From contig JAPYXD010000553.1 of assembly GCA_030998225.1 (NCBI GenBank), positions 4,402,001-4,466,000 on the forward strand: DNA of 64,000 nt, given 5' to 3'. Positions 55,140 to 64,000 of this stretch are shown piece by piece. Every line of letters starts with the position of its first letter. Position 1 is the stretch's first letter. Made by a program: the position numbers and the translations under genes. This DNA comes from Diplolepis rosae (Eukaryota > Arthropoda > Insecta > Hymenoptera > Diplolepididae). The notes under the pieces were generated by a model. That model was given only the letters and a program-made list of their open reading frames with translations, searched no databases and was not told the origin of the DNA.

Positions 55140-56790
55140 TTTTTGTAGGAGGCCTACATATGCCCTATATAGGATCCTTCATGAAATACTTTAAAGCTGT
55201 ACCTATATAGGTCCCTATAGGAAAAACGAATAGGATCTTATATATAATCCTATGTAAGAACTTATATCGGACCCTACGCGGTGTCATTATATAAATTTCT
55301 ACATACACATCTATATAGGAATCTACGTACTTTCCTACGAGTTACCCCTACAAAAAGTCCTAACTAGTAACCTACGACTTTTACCGGTAGGCCATTTTAA
55401 CATTTCTAAATTTTTATTTTATAGAATAATATTTTATAGAATGTAACACGGGACTTAAGGTGGGTACTGGTAATAGGAATATATGATTGTAGATAGGAAA
55501 AAGTGTAGGAATATGTTTAGGCACATGTTATGTTGCCAGGTATGATCCTATGTAGGTGCAAGTCATAGGTTACTACACTGAGAGAAATTTCGGGTTTCAC
55601 GAACCAAAGTTTTTTTGTTAAAATCGTCTTTACAAAAATGTTAAAGTTGTCATGACAATCATGGTAGTGGCTGTCATACTTTGGAAAAGTGTTTACTCCA
55701 ACTGCAAGGAACGTTACTGAGACCACGATTCTGGTACTTGAAATACCGTAAGCGCTGCGGTTATAGGAACCAAAGTCCATCGTAAAGCCGCGCATAGAGT
55801 TTAGTTAAAATGACCAAGTGATGACCAGCCAAAATTATTTTTGAGGTTATAGGTATGGTTCTCCTAGTTATCAAAATACGAATTCAATTTGATTAGAAAA
55901 AATAAAGTTTCACCGAAAAGATCTAGAAAAATAATCCGGTATAATGATATTTATGATAACTTTCGTCGATTAAGTTAAAAAATTGTAACTTTTTTCATCA
56001 CCATAAACTTTTTTTGACTGGTTATAGTTTTCACAAAATACGACGAGACAGCAACATTGGGACACATTGCATTGTCCCCGAACAAATTCGTTTATCATTT
56101 AGAAAGAATTGTCAAACTATATTTATAATAGAATTATTTACCTGATGATGCTTGGCACGGTGAAATATAGTCCAGGAATCGAGAACGAGAATTGGCAGGA
56201 TTCAACTTAGGCTGGATATCTTTTTGGAAGTAACTACTTATCTCCAGTGCAATGCAAGTTAAATTGTGTGACTATTACAAGATTTAATAGTTGTCACGAC
56301 AGGCTTACCTCGTTGTAAAAAATGAAAGTTATACTTGATTAGTCTAGCGCAACAGCGAACGCTGCGGTTGTAGTAACCAAAGGAGCTTGGCAGTACACAT
56401 AAAGAAAATGTACGTGTACTAACCGTTGGGGTACGTATAAAGCTCATTCTAATCATCAACTTTGGTCACAACAACCGAATACACAAAAAAGTCCAAATTA
56501 CTGTCATGATAACTATAAAAGTAGTAGCTTCTCTCAACTTTTTTGGTCAAGGCAACTACTGTACAAAAAATTTATGTGCTATGTGCACAGGAACCAAAGC
56601 CGATTTCTCTCAGTGTAGATAGGACCTTTTGTGGGGGTAACTGGTAGGAAAGTACATATTTTCCTATATGGATTCGTATGTAGGAATTTATATGAAGACA
56701 CCACGTAGGGTCCGATGTAGGTTCCTAAATAGAATTCCATACATAATATACTATCCCTCTTTCCTATAGGGAATCTTGGTACTTTAGAAT
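55140..56790. mobile_element. TCCTA/TAGGA-rich inverted-repeat element
   Basis: Left part 55195-55370 and right part 56620-56780 are inverted copies (blocks CCCTATAGGAAA, CGGACCCTACGYGGTGTC, ATATAAATTYCTACATA, GTACTTTCCTAC, AGTTACCCC). TCCTA/TAGGA words dominate both arms. It is interrupted by 55576-56615. Borders are approximate. Confidence 0.55.
55576..56615. mobile_element. CACTGAGAGAAA-ended element, TA target
   Basis: 1040 bp. Ends CACTGAGAGAAAT / ATTTCTCTCAGTG with TA at 55574-55575 and 56616-56617. Internal direct repeats (GCGCTGCGGTTATAGGAACC near 55752, AACGCTGCGGTTGTAGTAAC near 56356). No coding domain recognised. Nested in the TAGGA-rich element. Confidence 0.65.
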
Positions 56791-57586
56791 TTTCAGTAGG
56801 GTTTGCGCTAAAATATTTGGAATAATCAGCTATCTAAACTTACTAATAATTATAGATATTGATTTTTGTTGAAAATATCTATCTCAACGTTGTTCACATG
56901 TCCTCTAAACTATCTTTAGCTTTTGCTTCTATCACTTTTTTGGATATTTGATAGTGATAGAAATTGAACTTACTTAAAACTACGTTTTGCAGTTCTTGCT
57001 TTTCCTGTGAATATGTACTTGTATCTCTTTCGCGAATTGATCAGCATAAGAGTGCCACTGTGGGCCCCTGAAAGAAATATGTCTCTCTGTATAAAACTTT
57101 AATTTACCTTCGGTGAAATTTGATACAATATAGTACACCTTAAAACTGAAATGTAATTAATTAATTTTAACTCTCTGAGTTTACACTTCTCTGACGAATC
57201 TAATAGCGCAGCTAGGGTGACCACAAGGTATTTTTAGAATGGAATATTTCGAAAACTATGCACTTTTGTGGGGAAACTGGAGAAATGCTTTTTGTTGCGG
57301 GTAAATTGAAATTTATGGTGATCCCATGTGCACTAGAAGAGTTAAGATCGTTTGTTCCCTGAATTCCAGTTTACCATATTTGCATTTCTAATTAAAGTGA
57401 ATATTTTATGAATGTCAAATTAAAATTTTTATGGATGAGGGTGTCTACTATAATTGTATAAATAATTCTCCTGATAATCACACGATTTCTACATGCTTAT
57501 TTAAATTCCAGTACATTTACTGGTACTTTTCTGCTCCTTAAAATTCTACGTGAATATATTTTTACCTGGATATGAATGATAAACAA
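56791..57586. other. Stretch without supported genes
   Basis: AT-rich; no repeat copy or coding recognised. Confidence 0.45.
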
Positions 57587-59945
57587 AGGCCGTAGCAAGA
57601 TAAGCATGGTGTGGGTACCCCCGCTCGGATTTGATCCATATTGCGAGAGTAAGTGGTTCCTACTACAAGATAAATTCTCGCCAAGTATCAACATGAACAA
57701 ATTTTTTTTACAAAATTTATGAACGAATTTTGAAAAATCAGAAAATCAAATTTTCTCAACAACGGCTCGACCGATCTAGATGACTAAAATATATGTTATA
57801 GAGGGTACTAAAGAAGTTCTGAAAAAAATATAACAACCCATTCCGTTTATAAAAGAAGGGTAAAAATTTTTTTTTTAATTTTTGAATAATTTTTTTAATG
57901 TGAACTACTTCTTGAACACCGATCATTTTTTTTTCTATATCATGCTCAAATTCAAAGTAACAATATATATTTTTTTGGAAATTTTCTGAGAGGTACTTCA
58001 TAGCTAAAAAAAATAAAAACTTCTTTGGCCCCTACATTGTATGAGAGTTGGGGGGCCAACTCAGTTGGTGCCTCGTGACTCAATAATGTTAGCGTAATAA
58101 AAACAAAACACAACAACATCATTCGATTAAAAACTCATTTTCTCGGTGATTTACCAGTCACAATGTAAGTGAATTTTAAGTGGAGGTCGCCAGTCAGATT
58201 AGCATCCCTTACTTTATATACACTGTATGCAATTATATACATCATATATTGATAACTTAACAAAACATATATACACTATATACATACACTATACCTAACA
58301 ATTTACATATATCATATATTACATGTATCATATATATATATATATATATATCATATATACATAAATCATATATTACATATATCAAACGCAGTATAACAGC
58401 GTCCTACAACTTATCAGGAAACGATTACACCTTGTTCTTGCTTGGTGCCGATGAATGCAATTTTCATATCGCAACACCTAGTTCCATTTAGAGATATAAT
58501 TGTTATTTCTCTTTATTTGACTGCCAGAAGACGGCATTGCTCTTTTACACAAGTCATACTTGTTCTCATTAATATATTTGCTCAATCATTATAGCGACAT
58601 AATTAATTCTGATGACATTCAGATTGCAAAAAATCCCAAATGTATTTCTTGCCATAGGTTTGTGAAAAAAGTATCTGGCAAAATGAAAGTCTTTCAAAAT
58701 AAAAACGAATCGATTGCTTTTTCCCTCGCTCTATATAGAAGAATCGCCATCAATGACGTCCTGTGTGGAAGCTGTCGTGTTTTCATTTATAAACACAGAA
58801 AGTTGGATGACGAAAGCAAGAATCCTAATATAGGTTTTGCGAGAGACTTTCCTTCAGATTCTGATGACGAAAATGTTCTACCAGAATCTATTTTTTCGAC
58901 TCACAAATATTGTTGTTTATGCCATAGAGCATAAAATTTAACAATAGTTCCACAAGAAGCTCGCATACAATCCTACGTTAAAAAAAAAGATATTCATTGC
59001 AGAAGATAACCGGTGTTGTCGAGAACATCTTATCAAAAACCGTTTTTTCGATTTAGATCTCGATCTTTTGCTAACATACTCGAACTTCACAGAACTTAAG
59101 GTTCCGGAGTTGTCAGTTTTATTACAAGGTCTAAGCGTCGAATATGAGACCACGATTCTTGACAGAATCGGAGATTTTTCGCTAGCTGAAAAACAATTGA
59201 ATTTATTCACTGGTTTAACCTGGGATAATATCATTGAGTTACGAGGAATGATGACATCAATGCGAGAAAGACAGACTCGGACCGTTACTCTAGCTCTAGT
59301 AGTGTTTTTACTCATACTATGAACGGGGAACTCAAATAAAATGATTGCGTCTATCCTTCAAATTGAGCCTTCTCACTTTGGATTTCGTGGTACATCTAGA
59401 CGTGATCTAATAGACTGCCATTCTGCTGAAATCGCAGAAATGTTGTATAATTCAGATGACAAGCTAATGCTGATTTGTGATGGTACATATGCTCGTCATC
59501 AGAAAAGCAGCAACAACGAGTGCCAAAGAAAGTCATTTTCAGGACAAAATTTTCAAAAAAATATATGTTATTACTTTGAATTTGAGCATGATACAGAAAA
59601 AATGGTGGGTGTTCAAAAAGTAATTCCCATAAAAATTTTTTTTCAAAAATTAAAAAAAAAATTTTTACCCCCTTTTTATAAACGGAATGGGTTGTTGAAT
59701 TTTTTTCAGAACCTCTTTAGTACCCTCTATAACATATATTTTAGTCAAGATCGGTTGAGCTGTTGTCGAGAAAATTAGATTTTTTGATTTTTCAAAATTC
59801 GTTCATAACTTTTGTAAAAAAATTTTTTTCGAGTTGATACTTGGGGTGAATTTATCTTGTAATGGGAGCCACTTACCCTCGCAATATGGATCAAATCCGA
59901 GTGGGGGCACCTACACCATGCTTATCCTGCTACGGCCTTTAAAAC
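57587..59945. mobile_element. DDE_4-type DNA transposon with about 400-bp inverted arms
   Basis: 57587-58010 and 59545-59945 are inverted copies, ending AAAGGCCGTAGCAAGATAAG / TTATCCTGCTACGGCCTTT. The right arm begins inside the transposase gene, replacing its second half, so the copy is a fold-back deletion derivative. A long TATATA/CATATAT microsatellite lies at about 58190-58390. The flanks share AAAC-like bases but a target duplication cannot be set firmly. Confidence 0.65.
58595..59545 (+). pseudogene. DDE_4-like transposase N-terminal half
   Basis: After an acceptor-like CAATCATTATAG the first piece has CISCHRFVKKVSG, ALYRRIAINDVLCGSCRVFI and YCCLCH, zinc-binding cysteines. After a stop and a shift, LSVLLQGLSVEYETTILDRI, NLFTGLTWDNIIELRGMM (helix-turn-helix typical before DDE_4 domains), one TGA (59320-59322), then ILQIEPSHFGFRGTSRRDLI and LICDGTYARHQKSSNNECQR, matching the first catalytic D region of IS5/PIF/ISL2EU-type transposases. 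It stops where the right arm begins. Exact superfamily not decided. Confidence 0.6.
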
Positions 59946-60477
59946 TATTATTATTTCGGAGGGATTCATTTTGTTTTTTTTTATTCAAACTATACTGAAG
60001 GGCTGAAGCAATGACGATAGTATGTGAAGCATTCAGTGAAATAAACAAGAATACCTGAATATTTAATATAGGCTCTAACCTATATAGTATACGTGATAAT
60101 TTTGTTAAACACAAGAGCATAGACAACTAGCAACTGTTTTTTCTTATTTTTGTCTCTCACAGAAAAGTGTATATTTAGTGATCCACCAAAAATTAATCCA
60201 AAGATAAAAAATGTCGTTCCTCAAGCTGTATTGACTAGAGATGCACGCATTCAACTAAAGCAACAAAAAGGTAGACTACACTCATTTAGAGATAGGTGGC
60301 TAAAAGTAACTTCAGACCCGACAATCCTTTTCTGGATAAAAGGTTACAGAATATCATTTATAGATAAACCTCACCAGGTATCTGAGCCAACGGGAAGAGA
60401 CTGGAACAACGATGAATTTTCTAAAATTTCTGAACTTGTTGAGGACCTGTTGTATTAAGGGGCTATTTTTCCTTGTA

Positions 60478-61213
60478 CAGTAAAACCCCGTTTATCGCAA
60501 CACTTTCCAATCAAATGCCCACTTCTTCGCCACCAGCTTGAACAACTGATTATCAGCACATGCGCCTAAACGAATAGTTTCACGCGCTTTCGCAGTTTAT
60601 CATTGTTTACAGTCGTGTTCCTATAACCTCGAATGCGTTTTTTTATTGTCATTATATGTGCAATTACAAATGAGTGAAAACGTGGAACCGAACGATGGTA
60701 CGTAAACGACTAGTACAAACAATACATTTTAATTACTTTAAAGCTTACATATTTCTCTCATAATTTTCGAATGCATGATTGAATTTTTTCAGTAGAAATA
60801 TTCCCGCATTTTGTAAAAACAATTGATTTGCAATTGGTAAAGCGATTGCTGTACTAGGCACAATTCATGCTATAATTTGTCATAATAATATACATTGAAA
60901 TGTGAAAAATTTATATATTTTTCTGTTACGTATAAAACACAAATATGTAGCAATATATACATAAACGATAGTTTCATATCATATAAACGATATATTTGAT
61001 ATCTCCCTAATATACGAAAATTCATATAAATATATGCATCACAAATTTAAAAGTGAGGGGTATTTCCGCCTATCCTTAAGAATCACGTGACCACTCCTTC
61101 TACTAATAAGAGGGGGAAAAAAATGGTAAAGTTTATTGCGATAAACGGGAGAGACAAGTTGCAATAAACGGGAGTTGCGATAAACGGGAGTTGCGATAAA
61201 TGGGGTTTTACTG
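60478..61213. mobile_element. TA-flanked MITE in the DIRS-like RT
   Basis: 736 bp; ends CAGTAAAACCCCGTTTATCG / CGATAAATGGGGTTTTACTG, TA at 60476-60477 and 61214-61215. Direct repeats GCGATAAACGGGAG lie inside the right end. Removing it with one TA gives FPC-TNLSDQFL in frame. Tc1/mariner-type by target and CAGT end. Confidence 0.82.
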
Positions 61214-62801
61214 TACAAACTTAAGTGATCAATTTCTTTCGAACATATTTCTTAGACCTAAGCCAGATGACACAATTAGGCTGATTCTAAATTTGAATAG
61301 CTTAAATAAATTTATCTTAACGAATCACTTTAAACTAGAGGACGGAAGAACAGCTGTAAGAATAATGAACTAAGGTAGCTATATGGCTAAACTAGATCTA
61401 AAAGACGCGTATTACCTTATACCCATGAATAAGACATCATGCAAATACTTAAGATTTCGATTTCAAAGCAAATTATATGAATTTTTGTTCCTCTCATTCG
61501 GGAAAAAGCAATCTTGTGTCGAACCAAAAATGTCTGTTTTTAGGACTTTCTTATAACCCATTAGAAATGACTATAGAACAACCTATAGAAAAGAGAAAAC
61601 AAATTAAGAATCTTTTGAAATTAAAGACGAATCAAAAAATAAAAATACGCGAATTCGCTAGGATTTGATGATTCTTGACATCTTGCTGTCCAGCAGTTAA
61701 CCATATATTAAATATATATATTGATGATTTATCTGTAAATCCTATAAGATTTTCGAAATATGACAGGGAAATATATTCCGATGCCTCCCTCTCTGGGTGG
61801 GGAGTATGTTGCAATAGCAAAAGAGTTAATGGCTACTGGAAAGAAAATGAAAAATATTTATCCATAAATCATTTAGAATTATTGGTTGTTTTCTTTGGAC
61901 TGAAAATCTTTGCTTCCGAATAAAAAAATTGCCAAATTTTATTGCAAGTTGACAACACAACCGGGATAGCTTACATCAATCGAATGGGAGGTGTTCAATT
62001 TGATATGTGAACAATGTAGCCAAAAAATTATGGCAATGGTGCGAAATGCGCAAGATTTGGATATTCGCTTCTTATGTAGAGTCAAAACGGAATATCGAAG
62101 CAGTTTTTGAATCGCGGCGGCTAGGACCACACACCGAAATTGAATTATCTGATTCCACATTTAAAAATCTTTGTGAACGCTTTGGAAAAGCCGAAATCGA
62201 TTCATTTGCTAGTGGAAAAAATGCAAAATGTCCCACATCTCAGTAATGCTGAGAGCTTTACAAGAAATAAAAAGCGACAACGCTAGAGGTATAATGATAG
62301 TGCCGGAGTGGCCAGCACAACCATCTTAAATTCCGAAGCTGTAAAATATAAAGCTGAAGATTGTCTTATTTTGTCCAGCGAAGAGAAGTAGCCCTTTTGG
62401 ATGAAGGTTACCCTGGTGGCAGGTGTTTTATCAGCGAGGCATTGGAGAGAAGAGGGATTCCCAAAGGATCATTATAGATAACATTTTCTTTACTAACTAA
62501 CTCATCACTTAAGCAATGCGAAACATGCTTATAGAAGTGGTGGAGTTTTTATAAAGAAAGAAAAATAAGCCCTTTTGATAATTCTGTAGAAAAATTTTTA
62601 ACCTTTTTAACACCAATTCACGATCAAGATGCGGCCTATATCTCGATAAATTGTTATAGATCCGCGATATCTCTGATTATCGGGCCTGAAATCGGACAAA
62701 ATGAGGGAGTGAAACGATTCTTTCAAGGGTTATCAAAATTAAGGCCACCAAAACCGAAGTATGATTCCACCTGGGATCCGAAAATCGTTTTAGAACACTT
62801 T

Positions 62802-63349
62802 CCCTAGCGGACCCGATTGAGAGAACGGTCATAGAATACTCTGACCGTTCTCTGACTGTTCTCTGACCTCGCATTATTATGGCTAAGAACGATAAAAAAA
62901 CATTTAAAACATTGTAATTATGATTCTGCGAACAAATTTGAATTACCAGGTGTAGGAATAAATACAATAATTTTATTATTCAGAGATAAAAACTATAAAA
63001 ACCTCGTATACCTGTCATTGAAGTCAGTGCAGTGGTTCACAATTGTCGGAACGTCTCCACCGTGAAGGTTTACTATTGGTGCAAACGTTCCGCAAATAGT
63101 GAACCACTGCACTGCCTTCAATGACAGGTACATGATCTTTTCCTAGTTTTTATCGCTGAAAAATAAAATTATTGTATTTATTCCTACGCCTTCTATTCCA
63201 AATTTTTCCACGGAATCATAATTGCAATGTTTTAAATGTTTTTTTTATCGTTATTAGCCATAATAATGCGAGGTCAGAGAACGGTCAGAGAACAGTCAGA
63301 GAACGGACAGAGTATTCTATGAACGTTCTCTTAACCGGGTCCGCTAGGG
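62802..63349. mobile_element. CCCTAG-family MITE in the DIRS-like recombinase, GGACCCG type
   Basis: 548 bp; ends CCCTAGCGGACCCG / CGGGTCCGCTAGGG, TTT on both sides (62799-62801, 63350-63352). Subterminal hairpin GAGAACGGTC...GACCGTTCTC and TGACYGTTCTC repeats. The core (ACCTGTCATTGAAGTCAGTG) is shared with 50969-51531. Confidence 0.78.
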
Positions 63350-64000
63350 TTTCTTCTCAAGATGAAAATTATCTTTAAAAGATCTAAGTATAAAATTGAT
63401 TACGTTACTAGCATTGGTAACTGCGCATCGCATCCAAAATTTTTCATTGTTCAATATTGTTAACATCGAAAATAAAAACTCTGGCATCGAAATTAAAATT
63501 CCAGGCTGCATAAAGATTCCAAGGATAAGTCGAAAACAACCTGTTTTAATACTATCAACGTATAATAACAACAAAAAGATTTGTCTAGCTTCGGCGTTAC
63601 ATTGTTATTTGGACAAAACTAAAAAGATTCGAGAGAATATAGAATCATTCTTCATTTCACTGAAAGATCCTTTCAAAGCAGTTACCGCACAAACCCTTAG
63701 ACATTGAGTGAAGCTTGGCCTTGAAAAATGCGACATAGATACAAATATTTTCACAGCACACTAAACGCGTCACCCGTCAAGTTCTGCAGCCAAAAGAAAT
63801 GGCATTGATATCTATACGCTGCGTAGAACAGCTGGGTGGACAGAAAATTCGAATAAGTTTATAAAGTTCTATGACTTACGATTAAGTAGTGACCAGGCTG
63901 CATTCGCCAATGCGATTTATAACATTTTAATGCATTTAAAGATTCTTCGTGTATGAGTTCTTTATTCAAAATACATAAAATCATCTTTATAATTAGCAGC

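Larger units (their letters stand above)
60150..63915 (+). pseudogene. DIRS-like retroelement: RT, RNase H and tyrosine recombinase
   Basis: In order: KGRLHSFRDRWLKVTSDPTI, ILFWIKGYRISF; a stop; after the MITE at 60478-61213 RT motifs PKPDDTIRLILNLNSLNKFI and AKLDLKDAYYLIPM; LYEFLFLSFG directly joined to CLFLGLSYNPLEM, so the YxDD motif is deleted; RNase H EIYSDASLSGWGVC and INHLELLVVFF; VDNTTGIAYINRMGG; IWIFASYVESKRN; then recombinase ISLIIGPEIGQNEGVKRF, the MITE at 62802-63349, LITLLALVTAHRIQNFSLFN (catalytic R), IFTAH-stop-TRHPSSSAAK (HxxRH), TLRRTAGWTENSNKFIKFYD (final Y). RT followed by RNase H and a YR identifies DIRS. Multiple stops; inactive. Confidence 0.88.

Overview
This window looks like a transposon graveyard from an arthropod, most likely insect, genome. 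It is AT-rich, has spliceable exons, tRNA-derived SINEs and no bacterial operon structure. It carries a mix typical of insects: P-element-like, hAT-like, Tc1/mariner, CACTA/tnp2-like and DDE_4-type DNA transposons, Penelope-like and DIRS-like retroelements, a non-LTR LINE, LTR remnants and many MITEs. I could not identify one confident single-copy host gene. Almost every recognisable coding stretch is a transposon gene broken by stops, frameshifts, deletions or nested insertions. The order cannot be fixed from sequence alone.

Layout. 0-2.5 kb: P-element/THAP9-type transposase relic (+). 2.6-7.6 kb: AT-rich DNA with a GCGCGAAGCGC-type dispersed repeat and a tRNA-derived SINE dimer. 7.6-7.8 kb: a short 3' LTR with a polypurine tract. 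8.7-10.4 kb: tnp2-type transposase fragment (-). 12.3-23.9 kb: an 11.6-kb composite palindrome. Its left arm is split by a 6.35-kb insertion (12482-18836) with an 8-bp target duplication and ends built from a 73-bp satellite; that insertion contains a SINE cluster and a Penelope-like element, itself hit by a zinc-finger DNA transposon. The middle of the palindrome holds a second Penelope-like element hit by a composite MITE and a P-like element. 24.1-25.8 kb: 5'-truncated LINE (-). 26.2-26.8 kb: TTAA-flanked MITE. 28.2-30.9 kb: hAT-like transposase relic (+). 31.1-32.7 kb: element with arms of about 0.7 kb. 35.3-36.6 kb: mariner with a GC-rich block in its centre. 39.4-45.3 kb: a second tnp2 transposase (+), interrupted by a solo LTR that itself carries a Tc1/mariner cluster, and again by a TTA-duplicating MITE. 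46-51.8 kb: MITEs and an inverted repeat with a pair of orphan reading frames. 52.3-54.2 kb: TA-flanked element containing a GC-rich solo LTR with repeated GGAA-tetraloop hairpins. 55.1-56.8 kb: nested inverted-repeat elements. 57.6-59.9 kb: DDE_4-type element with arms of about 400 bp. 60.1-63.9 kb: DIRS-like retroelement (RT, RNase H, tyrosine recombinase) interrupted by two MITEs.

The most useful result is the nesting record. At several sites, removing the insert and one copy of its target duplication rejoins the host element, often in its reading frame (60478-61213 in DIRS; 43638-44178 and 39928-43475 in tnp2). At two sites an undisturbed second copy of the host repeat shows the empty site (12482-18836 and 20149-20517). 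This fixes element boundaries and relative ages without a database. Some reading frames start at non-ATG codons; where this matters it is stated.
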